Source of the DNA: Haliclona indistincta
Lineage: Eukaryota; Porifera; Demospongiae; Haplosclerida; Chalinidae
Assembly: GCA_964017065.1 (NCBI GenBank)
Contig: OZ024785.1
Span: 2,623,142-2,687,141, forward strand
Length of the DNA stretch: 64,000 bases
Direction: 5' to 3'
Positions within the stretch are counted from its first letter, which is position 1; each line of letters begins with the position of its first letter. Positions 15,301 to 27,823 of this stretch are shown here, in pieces. Both the position numbers and the translations under genes were made by a program. Under the pieces are notes generated by a model. That model was not told where the DNA came from. It was given only the letters and a program-made list of their open reading frames with translations, and did no database searches.

Positions 15301-16940
15301 GTAACTGTCACACTCACACACACACAACCAGTGTCTCGTCACCTCGAGGGTCACATATATACGAAATGTATAGATACAAGTTTTCTTTGTGTTGCGTTGC
15401 TGAGAATCAAAGTTAAAAATTTATGAAGAGTATTATTTTGATTTCACAGACATTTATGTTTACTGTCTGTTCATATAGTTTAGAGTCAGTTTCTGGCTGG
15501 TTGAGAGCACAGGAGCCCCACAGAAACAGTGCATTAGATGAACAATATCATGATGAAGAGGCCTCGCCTGTCAAAGCACCAGTTCAAGAGGTAGCTACAC
15601 TAACAGTTGACCTAACAGATGTTGTGATTATTGCACATGTGCAGCTGGCAGCGAGTAGGAGGAGACCAAGAGAGAATATACCATGGTATGCTGCTGACTT
15701 TCCTGATGGGCCGTTGCTGTTGAGAGAGGAAGACGAGGAAGAAGAACCGCCACCTTATGAGGTCACACTCACACAGACTCCGAGGAAGACATCGACCCAA
15801 TCCACTGTGAGTGATGTATACCGTGTTTACTCTCGACACTTCAGAACCACACGTGCCTGCCCACTTTAGTTTAGATCTAATCCATCCACTATAAATTTGA
15901 ATTTACTATAATGTATAATGACACTATTGTTCAATGTAGTCACAATCCTAAGCTTGCAAGTAGTGCCCTAAGCAACAGTTAGTTGGAAATAATTCTAGAA
16001 TATTTTTATTGTAGTGAAACACATTAATGATGAAATAGATTAAACATTCCCAATCTATGACAAATAAGATCAAGATGTGCACTAAGATGTAATACTAGAT
16101 GTAACAATAAATACAAAACAATTACTAAAATTTAATTTACGCTAGAGTTAATAAGCAAAAAAATAAAAATCTATGATAACTAGAGTTCTAATGAACACAT
16201 ACCCGTGCGCTGAGCTAAGAGCTAAACACGACTACTCCAGCATTACTGCAACACTCTCGTTACAGCTAATCCATAGACAGCTCCAGATAAATATTGATGA
16301 TAGCATAGCTACCATACATGCACTAACAGGTGATCGGCAAGAAGTGATACTGGCGTACGGCACATGTGAGACTGAGTGAGGACATCGTTATGGATAGGAG
16401 GCAGGGTGACACACTCACAATACCGTAAAATGCTCTTACAAAGACACGTAGCTTTAGAAAGCCATGGATTAGCCGCTCGAGCAAGGCTTGCCAGCACAGA
16501 AAACGTCTTCATAGGACTATAGATTCAGTGAAGAAGCTGCAAAGTGCACTTTCGTGGCGAATTTCGAGCGGTGAGACGTAAACAAGCGTGTTTTTTGTCC
16601 ACACACAAACACACACACATATAGACGGACACAAACGCATAACCCTAGCGCATACTGCGCACGGGTAATTACAGCTACATGTACCAGTGGGCCGGGGTAC
16701 ATTGCAGCAATCTACTATAATATGTATCCACTGCAGGCCTCTACTCCACAGAGAGGTGCAGGATCAACGACCTATGCTGAGCTGGATTTCACTCCACAGA
16801 GGAAGACATCTCTCACCTCTGCTACCAACTCACGCACTCAGCTACTATCGACACAGGTGCCATCAGTTGACTATGCTGTTGTTAGGAAACCAAGAAGAGA
16901 CCATCGTTCCCAATATACTACTGTCAATTCACTTGTTTAG
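12330..16940 (+). CDS. Ig/FN3 receptor with long tail bearing ITIMs and PPxY
   Basis: Thirteen exons: 12330-12349, 12805-12860, 12917-13204, 13270-13545, 13596-13675, 13726-13927, 13976-14338, 14405-14467, 14682-14780, 15022-15055, 15114-15296, 15479-15806, 16737-16940. They total 2196 bases, 731 residues, with all phases agreeing. The signal peptide (MMVPTVRLLLLMLSLFVQSIYA) is itself split by an intron. Ig (FTCTVENA, YIVWSVNG, VSCTAGN), FN3 (LLVSWTAPYTLGGVPILGY), split module, Cys module (VCVTCTFMTKSVAAGC, GQYRVEVFD), TM (TTIIALCIAVAIVILCYVY) and a tail of about 260 residues. The tail has an acidic stretch with PPPYEV (PPxY, WW-domain ligand). The last exon has TTYAEL, VDYAVV and SQYTTV; the last two match the ITIM consensus, so SHP/SHIP-type SH2 recruitment is the likely role (inference). 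If the last intron is retained, the tail ends at 15869 without ITIMs. Confidence 0.85.
14545..14680 (+). repeat. Polypyrimidine tract before TM exon
   Basis: CCCT/CTCT-rich tract of about 135 bases ending in the TTAG acceptor at 14681 of the TM exon. Another example in this cluster of an expanded pyrimidine tract at a 3' splice site. Confidence 0.85.
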
Positions 16941-17127
16941 ACCAACCATATGTTTATTGTTTGTTGTAAATGCTTCACACTTGTCTTTGAATTTTGATTA
17001 CTATAACAGCCTCGTGATCAGAGATTGCGTCAGCAAACAAATACAATTAGCTAGACCTATATAAACACATTCCTCAAACCGCCCAGTCTCGTGCCCTCCC
17101 CTGCCAGTCCCCTGCGATATTGCCGAT

Positions 17128-19095
17128 ATGGCAGTTGCTTTTAGAGCGCTTGCATTTTGTGCCTGGCTCTATCTCGTCTTGGGAGTGTGCAACTGTGGAT
17201 CGTTCACGCACACTTCTGTACAAGCCTTTTGCCCTGGTACCGGCGTGATAAACGATACTGAAATTGAAGATGATACTTCTTCGTGTAGTAAGTCACTATT
17301 CTTTAGTTCTCCTGCCGTGAAGTGTTATCTTGATTTGTAGAGGTCCTCAGAGATTTACACAGCGGACCGGTCAATGTCTACATGAACCACCCATACTGCT
17401 TTTGTATCGTAGCCTCTAGCAAGTGCGTGTTCGTGCAGATGAAATGGAACAACAGTACGTTTCCACACGGCAGGGGACCAGAGACGGGCATAAGTAGCCA
17501 CAAGCATCTGTTGTCAGTCAGCTACTGCTTGAACAGCACAGAGGCGTCTATGTCCGCCAATGGCACCACAGTGTATTTTAAACTCGTTAGCGGTACTGAC
17601 CAAATCGCAGTAACATCAACAGCTGTTATAAACATTGTTGGTAAGCGCTGCTTTATTAACTGTCGCCAGTTTTTTAAACAACTTGTTTTTCAAACACAGC
17701 GCCTCCTGTTCCGCCAAAAGATATTTTAGTAGATACTACCAACTGTAGCCAAGGAATCCTCACTTGGTTAGCGTCTCCAACAGCAAAGGAATACTCTGTT
17801 ACCATCAAGTGTGGAGACAAATGCATCGCTGAGAACAAGACAGTGTACATTACTAAATATTCGTATAGCTATGATGAGACTAAGCGGCAGTGTCAGGTGA
17901 CTATTAGAGCAGTCAATCCAGCTGGAAGCGCTGTGAGTGATGTCTTGATACAGCTTGGTAAAGGTATGGGAATACTATTGTGTGTACTGATCTAGCTATT
18001 TCAATTCCTCTTGTCTTGCTTCAGTTACAGAGCAAGAATATGTCCTGTCAAGGGTTGATATATTAATGACCAACTTTCAAGCTGTTCTACGCTTCAATAT
18101 AACAGTGAGCTTGTCAAGTGTCTGGATTATTTTTGTTGACACAGTAAATTTGTATAGGCTGATGAAGAGTGCCCTCAAGCACAGTACCAAGCAACTGCTT
18201 GTGCTAGTAACAACAAGATAAACACATGTGTGCCTGTCAACTTGTCTGCTTCACCTGACAACTTGCTGCACGGCAAACTATATCTGCCTCAACATGAGTT
18301 CTTGAACATTAGCATCAATATACTGTGCACTGGTGGAAAAGAAGTCTGCGCTAGTCTAAGCAGAACCATATGTGAGTATAGGGGGTTTCCCAGGGAAATC
18401 CCATAATGGATTGGTAGACAAACACAATTATTTCTGGTATGCTTTATCAATGCAGCAACACACCACACCTTGAGTGCAGGAAGTTGTGGTTCGTATGGTA
18501 ACTGCTCATTACACTGTGAGTTTGCTCAAGGACAACAGATTGATGGCTGTGTGTTTCAATTCACCAACCACGATGACTCTGATCGCCAGCTTGTGCCAGT
18601 GTTTGTTCCTTATGGAGAGAGTGTACAGTTTGAGCTGGACGTTGGTACATATACTATGATGGTGTATGACCTGGTGGGTCGTCAGTGGAGGGGTTTCGGC
18701 CCTGCTATTACCAGACAAATCACTGTCACAGATAAAAATACAGGTAACCATGCATGTGTGTGACATTGTAATATTAAAATAATGCTTCTTTTCAATCTCA
18801 TCCTAGTTGGCAATGAAACTGGTGAGTTGAGAATACCTGTGCAATGTGATTATGTGTTTGTCACTTTTAGGAATGTTTGTTGGGATTGCATTTGGTGTTG
18901 TGATAGCAGTACTTGCTATAATTATTGCCGCAACCTTGATCATTGTGTTCTCCACTTTGTATTGCAATAAAAAAGGTATGCTGTATTGGTGTAGACTGCA
19001 ATGTATAATTGACTTGTGTTTTCCTTGCAGGAGGTGGTCAGCCTGGCAACCAAGCGATACCATTGGATGATAGCACTCGTGATGACAAAGCCTAG
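17128..19095 (+). CDS. Ig/FN3-like receptor, subfamily 2, short tail
   Basis: Exons: 17128-17287, 17341-17640, 17700-17963, 18025-18104, 18158-18371, 18456-18743, 18807-18821, 18871-18975, 19031-19095. Signal peptide MAVAFRALAFCAWLYLVLGV, then an Ig-like exon, an FN3-like exon (APPVPPKDI, GILTWLASP, VTIRAVNPAGS), a split second module, a Cys module (NCSLHCEFAQGQQIDGC, GTYTMMVYD) and TM (GIAFGVVIAVLAIIIAATLIIVF). The tail is only about 25 residues, ending DDSTRDDKA. The stop TAG overlaps a donor-like TA|GTGAGT; splicing there to the acceptor at 19143 would recreate TAG, so the end is the same either way. First of four subfamily-2 genes (with 19435, 23442, 27824), all sharing a second exon starting with a DLP/DVP-type motif. 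Partner unknown. Confidence 0.8.
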
Positions 19096-19353
19096 TGAGT
19101 CCATTAGTGAGTTGTCTAGTTGCTGCATTACTCATTCCTCCAGGTCGCTATTACCTGCCCGAGAAGGTAGCACCTGGTCGGAGACACCACCTCCCTATAC
19201 TGACTGTTCATTCTGCTGATGACAATCTATGCTAATATATATAGTGTGACATGTTCAGTAGTATTGTCCTCCTGTCCTGTATTGATGCTCATAATAATCA
19301 ATTAGCAGCTGACGAATGACACTTCACAAGCAGATGGTGAAGGGGCTCTCCCT

Positions 19354-19364
19354 GGGAAATTCCC
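19354..19364. promoter_or_regulatory. kB-like palindrome GGGAAATTCCC
   Basis: A perfect palindrome fitting the NF-kB consensus GGGRNNYYCC, 71 bases upstream of the receptor start codon at 19435. NF-kB is an ancient animal immune regulator, so the site is plausible, but the motif is short and its function is inferred. Confidence 0.35.
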
Positions 19365-19434
19365 TCAGCTAATTATTAATTTTCCTGTAGCTTTATTATA
19401 GCGATCTGCAGGGAAAAGAGCCATTTTATCAACA

Positions 19435-20286
19435 ATGAAGTTTTTCTGTCAGTGTGTGTGCCTGGTTTTCGCTGTGTGTCTTCTTTTGGAGAGTTATGAT
19501 GCGTCAGAAGTCTATCACGACTCGTGCACTTTCGACGATTTTAATAGCTCTAGTCTAAACGCTCGCTCTAGTTCATCTTGCTGTGAGTTCCAAGCACATC
19601 ACCATGTATATAATGTACATGCCTGTATTTATTGCTGTTACTCTTTTGATACAGCTATTCTTTCGGATCTTCCTGAATCTATTGTGGTTTATCAGAATCA
19701 ACCAACAGACTTATGCGTACTTGCTACCAACGGCTGTACTGATGGTAAACTACTTTGGAACGGAGTAGATTTGTATCACGATAGATCTATTGGCAGAGAA
19801 GAGTATGAAAACTACACTGTTATCATAAGTTACCATTTGATGCCTGAGGACGTCTCCGCGAATCAAAATGGTAGCACCGTTCAATTTGAACTAGCGCACC
19901 CACTCATCAGGTCATCAATGTCTGTGCTTCTCATATACGGTAAGTGAGTGTGTGAACTGTTAGGCAAGGATCGAGAACTTGAAATAATAATAAAAATTTC
20001 AGGACCGCCCAATTATCCGAGAAACATCAATTTGACTATAAGTAACTGTACAAGAGCTAATGTGTCTTGGTCATCGTCACCAACAGCTGAGTGTCACGTT
20101 GTTTCACTCAAATGCAACGGGATATTCATCGTAATAAATGAAACTGTCTACGACAATAACTATCAATTCAACTTCACTTATGATCGGAATAGATGCAAAC
20201 TGTATATTTACGCTGTCAATCCAAGTGGACGCAGTGGGCGTGTTATGAAGTCGATTACGAAACGATATAAAGGTAAATCAACTTTC

Positions 20287-20325
<39 letters not shown>

Positions 20326-20356
20326 TTTCTCTCTAGCTCTCTCTTTCTCTTTCTCT

Positions 20357-20430
<74 letters not shown>

Positions 20431-22933
20431 TGGGTAATCATGAAATTATCTTGCTATTATAGATCCTGAATACGTATTATCTGACTTCGGAGTGAACTTT
20501 TTAAATAGACATGCTCATCTCTACTTTAATGTTACTGTAAGTACTAATCACTTACCGCGTCTTGCATAACTTTGTGGTTTTTTACAGGTTAATAATAATT
20601 GTCCTTTTTTTCGACCTCATTATTTCATGGTCTGCATCGATGATGATAGTGAATGCACCAATGTGACGATTCATCATCAGGAAGTCGATCACTGGTTGTA
20701 TAAGGAGGTTACACAGTTAGATTTGCCCTTACATCGGCACTTTAGAGCTGCTATTGGAGTGTGCACTTATACCAAATGCATCAAGTTGTCACAGGAACCA
20801 CTGCCAATAAGTGAGTACACAGCTGCTTGATAGCAGGGGGGGTACGACAAGCTAATTTAATATGACGTGTTGCCACGCCCACTACAATAATGCAAGGCTT
20901 TGGAATGTGTGCAAGATAGTTTAAACAGTTTGCCACTGCGCTATAGCACATGATATCGAGCTCAAGTTTGCATTGTTTACACTCCAGGTCAAGGCAAGTA
21001 ATATTCCAAAACAATCTACTGAAAATAGCTGAAACAAGTATTCTGCTGTTACAGTGATTGGACAACATTTGTGCGTATTGCAGCCAGAGTTTGTGCGCCA
21101 CAGCCAAAATTTCTTTACAATATTAATTCAATGATGCTCTAGAATGATACCATTGCTGTTTTGATCACGTTGGTGCTTTCTTGGGAGAATAATTTTGCCA
21201 ACCAATTCTCTATCTTCATCTCTCTGTACTGCAAAAACTAAACGAGGTACGGGTGGGGTACGGTAGCTTAAACGAAAGGTCTTGGGCAGTAGAATCCATT
21301 TCGCAACATGCTTACCAGTCAAATTGTCCTCTAAAGGCGTAGCAGACCAGGAAAGACGCAATGTATTCTGGTTTACTAAATCATTGCCTACGTGAAGCTA
21401 CGTCAGCATTACGTCAGAATAAATTAGCTTGTCGTACCCCCCCTGGCTTGATAGAATTCACAACCATCACATGACAATATGGTCACATGCATGTAACAGT
21501 GCTTCTCAAGTTACTGTCAACACACACCAGTGGTTCCTTTAGGGAGTTTGTATGTTGTTTATTCTGCAGGCACATACCACATCAGCAAGGCTGGTAGATG
21601 TCATGAAAATGGAACTTGTTTCCTGCGCTGTGAATTTACAAAACACTTTCAAGGAACCGGCTGTATCTATACATTCAGAACTGATCAACAGAAGATACAA
21701 ACTATTCGTCTCAGGATTGGAGATACTAAGCGTTATTCCTTGAATGAAAATGGGATTTGGAACGTATCAGTTTATGACTGGGAAGAGAACTTAAAATGGA
21801 GTTCTGTTCCTCCGGCGATCAGTTTTCTTATTGAAGTTAAAAAATCTTCAGGTAACCATTTCACTATAATAAATTATGTTTGTTTCACTTTATTATTCCA
21901 TTTTTCAGTTCATGATAGCGGAATCGGTGAGTTGTGCTTACGTAGTGTTCACAATTTTTGTGTATTGACATGTTTCTATTAATAGCAGTGAAAGTGGGAT
22001 CAATTGCTGCTGGATGTGCTGGTGTCATTATCATCTCAATAGCTATTGTGCTAATTGTCACAGGAATCGTCTGCTATCGAACCAAAAGACTAGACTCAGG
22101 TATGTCGTGTAATGAGATACACTGTTTGAAATTACGTTTTACATTTCTCATCAAAAGATGGCGAAGATAGAAGGTAAGTTTTAGCAATACAACCACTGAT
22201 GGATTTTGCATATTTTGACACAGAGCAAGTTTAGATGTTATTCAAATGACTGTATTATCAGAACATGATAAGTAAGTGTGTGGAATGGTAAATTTATTCA
22301 CTATCTGCTTTGACAGGAAATTAGATGAACAGTCACCCGATACTGAAGCAGTGACAACAAATTTGTATCAGATTCTTTCACCTAAACACACTGTTGGAAC
22401 AGGACAAGAGTGAGTGTGTGTACAATGTACATGTTGCTGATGATGAGTGTGTACATGCTTTAGGAGTGGTCTTGCAGTGAATGCTTCAGACAGTGCACTT
22501 GGGTCACACAATCCTGAACCAACTGTGAGTACATGTAGCTAGTAAATTGTCTCTAACACCACGTTCAAACTACACATTAGAACTGAACTGGACTAGCCCG
22601 ATTCCAAATATCAGTCAGTATGAACGCTACTTGCATCATCATGGTACACCTGCTTCCTGCACGGTTCGGTTGTGTCAGAACTTTGACCTTAAAGTGTGGG
22701 GCTGTGGGCACGGTTCGTTTCAGCCTGGTTCTAATGTGCAGTGTGAACGGGGAATGTAAGGCTCATATTAACAATAAATGTCTATGTAGATATGCCCAAA
22801 TGAAAATGGAGATCATGAACTGGGTAATGGAATGAACTGCCAAGAGTCTCCTAGTAATACAGCTCAGAAAGAAACTACTAAAAGAGAAGATCAAACTGAT
22901 ATAGACAAAAATAATGGCAAACTTAAGATATAG
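19435..22933 (+). CDS. Ig/FN3-like receptor, subfamily 2, multi-exon tail
   Basis: Exons: 19435-19582, 19655-19939, 20003-20272, 20463-20536, 20588-20810, 21570-21851, 21909-21926, 21986-22099, 22158-22173, 22224-22271, 22317-22409, 22464-22524, 22790-22933. Total 1776 bases, 591 residues. Signal peptide MKFFCQCVCLVFAVCLLLES, Ig-like exon (DLPESIVVYQNQ, LLWNGVD), FN3-like exon (GPPNYPRNI, ANVSWSSSP, IYAVNPSGR), split module (CPFFRPHYFMVC), Cys module (TCFLRCEFTKHFQGTGC, GIWNVSVYDWEE), TM (GVIIISIAIVLIVTGIVCY). The tail spreads over five small exons with one YxxL (NLYQIL) and ends NNGKLKI. Intron 5 is enlarged by a 612-bp TIR element and intron 3 by a CT tract. AATAAA at 23227 is about 290 bases past the stop. 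The tail exons are the least certain. Confidence 0.8.
20284..20430 (+). repeat. CT-rich tract in intron 3
   Basis: About 145 bases of CT with TTTCTTTT and CTTTCT interruptions, inside the intron after the FN3 exon of the receptor at 19435. Confidence 0.9.
20834..21445. mobile_element. 612-bp non-autonomous TIR element with 9-bp target duplication
   Basis: The ends read CAGGGGGGGTACGACAAGCT inward from the left and as the reverse complement at the right (about 26 bases, continuing AATTTA). GCTTGATAG stands directly outside both ends (20825-20833 and 21446-21454), a 9-base target duplication. The CAGGGG terminus recalls hAT elements (8-bp duplications), while 9 bp would fit Mutator-like elements, so the class is open. 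The interior has no transposase. It lies in intron 5 of the receptor at 19435. Confidence 0.85.
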
Positions 22934-23441
22934 CATGCTGAAAAAAAACCTTAATATATTGCTCTCGCTAGCTCCTCTAAGAAAAGCTGGTGAGTGGTGT
23001 GCTGCTACATGCTTAACTGTATTGATATCTTATGCAGAGAGATTTCAGTCAAGACCGAAGCTAGTATTGTGGGCTTGTTGTTGACTGCTGTGTGCTGGAA
23101 CAGTTTTGTCCACTATGTATTCTGTCGCAGTCAAGAGTAGCAGTAGATTATCCCCAACTCATAAGTGTGATAAAAACTGTACTATGTGACAATAATCAAA
23201 TATTTAACTTGTACATGTATAGAGTAAATAAATTATGACATCGATCTGCAGTTTTTAACGTACTTTCGATCAGTAGCCTCTCAAGTAGTCTTTCTTGACC
23301 TAGCTCACACAATGCTGCATGCTGTACATTTATTACTCAGAGACAAAGGTCAACCACTGCTGTGACCTGTCTTTGATGCAACTTCCGGGATAACAGATAA
23401 TATAACAGGTGGCCGCTTTTTACATTTCCATAAATTTAACG
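22934..23441. other. Intergenic between receptors
   Basis: 3' flank of the receptor ending at 22933, with a poly(A) signal AATAAA at 23227-23232, then promoter space for the gene starting at 23442. No other feature seen. Confidence 0.45.
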
Positions 23442-26400
23442 ATGCTTACTAGTAGCTACTTGGGGTTTGTCGCTGCGACGTGTATCTTCTTGCCCATCGT
23501 CGGCAAAGCTCTACCGCCGTCAGATGTCGATTCTAATATTTGTAAAGAAATATATACTAAAAACTATGATCGTAATTCCTGCGGTAAGCCCTTGTTCTGT
23601 GGCGCTGTGTTGTGAGTTCATTTTTATTACACAGAAATTCTTATAGACCTCCCGTCAACACTATATATCTACAAAAACCATGAAGCACAGTTTCGCCTTG
23701 TCACTACCGACGAGTGCAGAGATCTGAATTTGTACGTAAATGGCACTAGTATACATTATATTGGAGCTGGAATTCTGTCTAGAAGCACAAATATAACTTG
23801 CAACAATGTAACAGTTATTGTATTCTATCACCAACTTGAGCCCGAAAGAGTTCCTCAAAACGGCTCTAATATGACAATTATATTAACAGATAAAGACCAT
23901 AATAGAACTATATCAAATACAACAATAATCCTAGTAATTGGTAAGTCAGCAGGAGCTAGTTGTCTGGTGTAATTATTTTCATGCAGGACCACCGATGTCC
24001 CCGAAAAATATTATGGCGGATGATTATACCTGTACTGGAGCCAGCATATCTTGGTCTCAGTCTCCAAACGCCCAATGCTATGTTCTCTCTATCAAATGTG
24101 GGGACACATTTGTCGTACAAAACTCAACCGTCTACAACAACACTTATCTGCTAAGCTATCATCCAAGCTTACAAGACCAATGTAAAATTTCTGTATATGC
24201 TGTTAATAAAGCTGGAAATAGTTCCATAAATTCAACTAGAAGAAATATTGCTAAAGGTATATTTATAATGATTCATAATAATGATTCATGACTCATTTTG
24301 TCATGTACAGTACCAGTGTATGAACTACCTGGCCATGGAATAATAATCGATAACAATATTGCTATTATTTACTTCAATATAACAGTAAGACTTACTATGT
24401 GTGGTATACTAATGTTGCTATTACGGCACATTTTAGGTCAATAAGGACTGTCCGTTTTCTAACCCACAATATTATAACGTCTGTGCTGATGGACGATGTG
24501 TATCTGACACCATTAGTGACTACAATGAGATTTCACAGCTTCCATTATCACTGCAAAAACATGTTGTGGTCACCATTGCAGTGTGTACTCTTGCCAGCTG
24601 TACAAACCATCAACTATCAATGAGTAAGTTATGTCAAGGTTGTGAATACTAATCTTAACTGATACTTTCCCATAAAACTCCCTACTTTCTGTCAACAGCA
24701 TAATTATTCTCTCTCAATTATTACAGGCACATACTACGTTCAGAGTGGTAGTGTGACATGTGACACTAATGGGATGTGCTATCTACACTGCAAATATGCA
24801 AGAGGGCATCAAATAAGAGGATGCACATTTGACTTTACTCAACAAAAAACCAACAAACAACTGCCTCCAGTATTTGTTAATAATACTGAGAACAAGACCT
24901 ACCCGCTAGAATCAGGAGCATACAACTACACTGTACATGATTGGGATGGCACTGATCAGTGGATAGATTCATGTCCTGCTGATACAGGACAGATCACTGT
25001 TGAAAGGAATGCTATAGGTACTTGTAACCACAATAATAATAACTATGATTGTTATTATTGTTCTGTTTTTCCTACAGATGATGATAAAGGTCAGTGGAGG
25101 TCAGTGCATTTTATTAATAATTATTATCATCACTGTAGGAAAAAAAATTGGTGCTCTGGTAGGAATTGTAATTGCAGTACTAGTGATTGTTGCTATTGGC
25201 ATTCTGGTCATTTTTATAATAATAAAAGTAATAAGATATGTACGCAATAATCAACAAGGTAAAGTGCTTTTTTTTTACTGATTTCATTAATGAACTGTTT
25301 TGCTTCTCAGATCAATATTGCATTAATCAAGGCATAGACTCAAGAGACCCCGAGAATCAAGTTAACAGCAATAACGTAACGTTGGAGTTACAAAAGTCAG
25401 TTTAATGATTTTTGTAGTTATTATGTATAATTATTTATTTAGTTTTAGAAGGTTAGATTGTGCTGGTTCAACTGATAGCAGGGAAGTATATGATCGTATG
25501 TTTGTTGAGAATAGCAATTTTTGTAATAGTGATCAGGTACAAGAAGCTACCACAGTATTCAATGGAGTGACATCAACAACTGATTTGAATAAGGAAAGGA
25601 AAGGTAGTACTCCTCCATTGACAAGCACTCCTTCATTGACAAGTACTTTTACATCAGCTAGACCAAAAAATAAAGACCGGTGAGTGAATATTCACTAGTG
25701 CATGTATACTACTGGTCAAGCTTATTAAAATGCTGATTAGGGGCAGTTACAATACTTTTTTTGCGGAAAACTGTTAAGCGTTTGTCCCATATTATTTTGT
25801 TCTCATTATTTGCATTGCACTTATTAGCAGGTACTAATAATTTAGCGATAACATCAAGTATAATTATACAAAAAAGTTAATAGCAAACGCTAAGAATTGT
25901 ATAGCAAACACTACAATCACTAAATTGTGTACCTGTAAAGTATATTGTGCTTAAATTTTGCATTGCTATTGTTTTATAGGCGTGTAGAACATGATACGGA
26001 GACTGATATTACAACATATGGGTCAGATCAACCTCTACTAAAAGATGTAAGTCTTACCTTGTACTGCTAAGCTGGATATTCTTTATGATTTTCAATAGAA
26101 ACGCCAAAAAGAAAGTGGAGGCAATAAACTGCGTAGTGAAATGAGCTATCAGGACCATCAGACCAGTCAATATGCTAATAGATCACAAGAAGAGACTGGT
26201 ATATCTACTACAACAGGATGTCCAACAGTGACCGATGAAGCCAAAGATGAACCTGCTGCATTTGTTTTTGATGGCAAGACAAAACCGGTCGAAAATGAGA
26301 ATTTCACTGTTGCTAGTTCTTCTCAAGCGCAATCGGTGAGTGGTATATGCATGGAAACTCAATCCTATATTACTGACCCATCAATAATTATTTGATGCAG

Positions 26401-26457
26401 GGTGATAGCAACATCCAAATGGTGTCTGGAGTAGACACTTCTCGGCAGCCATGCTAA
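23442..26457 (+). CDS. Ig/FN3-like receptor, subfamily 2, long tyrosine tail
   Basis: Exons: 23442-23583, 23635-23940, 23987-24256, 24311-24384, 24437-24623, 24727-25017, 25078-25089, 25139-25258, 25311-25395, 25443-25679, 25980-26046, 26099-26335, 26401-26457. Total 2085 bases, 694 residues in one frame. Signal peptide MLTSSYLGFVAATCIFLPIVG, Ig-like exon that has lost the core Trp (NLYVNGTS), FN3-like exon (GPPMSPKNI, ASISWSQSP, VYAVNKAGN), split module (CPFSNPQYYNVC), Cys module (MCYLHCKYARGHQIRGC, GAYNYTVHDWDG), TM (ALVGIVIAVLVIVAIGILVI). The tail of about 230 residues has EVYDRM (YxxM, PI3K-type) and SQYANR (YxN, Grb2-type), the latter conserved in the gene at 27824. The ATG at 23442 was chosen because it opens the signal peptide. 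Confidence 0.83.
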
Positions 26458-26562
26458 CCCATGCCGTAAGTTGCAACATTGATAAATCAGACAATAGATT
26501 ACCTTAGTAGTCTATTGAGCTAGACTAAACTATCGTATATGAAGTTTGGGCCTAGCTCGATG

Positions 26563-26816
26563 GACTGACTGACTGACTGACTGACTGACTGACTGACTGA
26601 CTGACTGACTGACTGACTGACTGACTGACTGACTGACTGACTGACTGACTGACTGACTGACTGACTGACTGACTGACTGACTGACTGACTGACTGACTGA
26701 CTGACTGACTGACTGACTGACTGACTGACTGACTGACTGACTGACTGACTGACTGACTGACTGACTGACTGACTGACTGACTGACTGACTGACTGACTGA
26801 CTGACTGACTGACTGA
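26563..26816. repeat. (GACT)n microsatellite, about 63 copies
   Basis: About 254 bases of uninterrupted GACT, 106 bases after the stop of the receptor ending at 26457. The open frames of Ser-Val-Gln repeats across it are artefacts of the 4-base period. Confidence 0.97.
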
Positions 26817-27823
26817 GTTTCAAGCTTCAAGCTTTACTTTTTTTAAGTGCAGATCGTTGTCATTGCTACCATGCACACGTGCCATGCGATTGATGCCAGC
26901 GTCCCACTTAGTTATGTGTGTGTACTTCAATGTTGATCGGAGGGCTAGTTGGACACTTATACCCATACATACTTTCAGTTGAGAATATTTTTTTACTCAA
27001 TAATTTGTGTTCCATCAGTCCGAGCATCTTAGCAATCTAGTGAATCATGTCGCAATGAATAGTCCCAGCGCTGACATCACCCACGGCTCAGAGCCAATAA
27101 AGCCACTCACTTGTAAGGGATGAGCTTCGCTTGAATCAGCACTGAGAGCATGACTCGACTAACAACAAAGCGATACAGGTGACAGCAAGACACCTTCATC
27201 CAGGCCTTCTTTGTGTTAAAAAAGAGCATTTTTGCAGCCAAATTAGCTGTGCACAGTGGTTTTAAATTTTTGATGAAGGAGCCGAAAATCTGCATTTTCA
27301 CATCTCATCATGAATATTAATATATCTCACCCTATAAGTGTGCTATTGATATACAGTCATGTATTTCATGTGTTTTCCTCTTTTTCTTTTACTCAGGAAC
27401 AAGCTGGTACATTTATTTTAGGTTTTTTCCAGACTACTTCTGGTTTTTCCTTGGTTGGTGGTGGGCCCCACCAGCCTAAATATTTCATCCTCTCCTGTGA
27501 TTGTGATTATTAGTTTCTCTTTTGGCTCACCAGCTCTTTTTTATAATAATTATTATTATAATTATCACCCCAATTTTATTGATAAAATTAATAATATTAT
27601 TATTGATTTAATTTAAAAGCACGTGAATCGCTGCAACCAGCATCAAACTGGCTGACTATGTGCTACTATGAGTGGTTTAAAATATTGCACTTCTCTCTCA
27701 GGCTCGCTCCAGAACGTTCGAGAATAATCAAGATTCTAGAGTAGCACGCCCTTTCGCCTTGTTATGATCATTATAATAACGTGTGCACACCCTAATCAAT
27801 CATTTTCACAAAAATTAACCATA
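26817..27823. other. Intergenic, AT-rich, no gene recognised
   Basis: The stretch between the GACT repeat and the next receptor start. It includes AT-rich TAATAATTATTATTATAATTA at about 27544-27564. The short open frames on both strands show no recognisable domain or splice pattern. Confidence 0.5.

Noticed and set aside
19143..19219. PPPYTDC tail as an extra exon of the gene at 17128
   Set aside because: The upstream frame ends in TAG, and splicing at the overlapping donor regenerates TAG; the PPxY motif would be untranslated.
26563..26816. CRISPR array or other short-spaced repeat system
   Set aside because: Pure microsatellite without spacers, in a eukaryotic, intron-rich context.
26530..26830. 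Ser-Val-Gln repeat proteins of 92-97 codons
   Set aside because: Tetranucleotide GACT repeat; any frame without a stop stays open. No start context or splice pattern.
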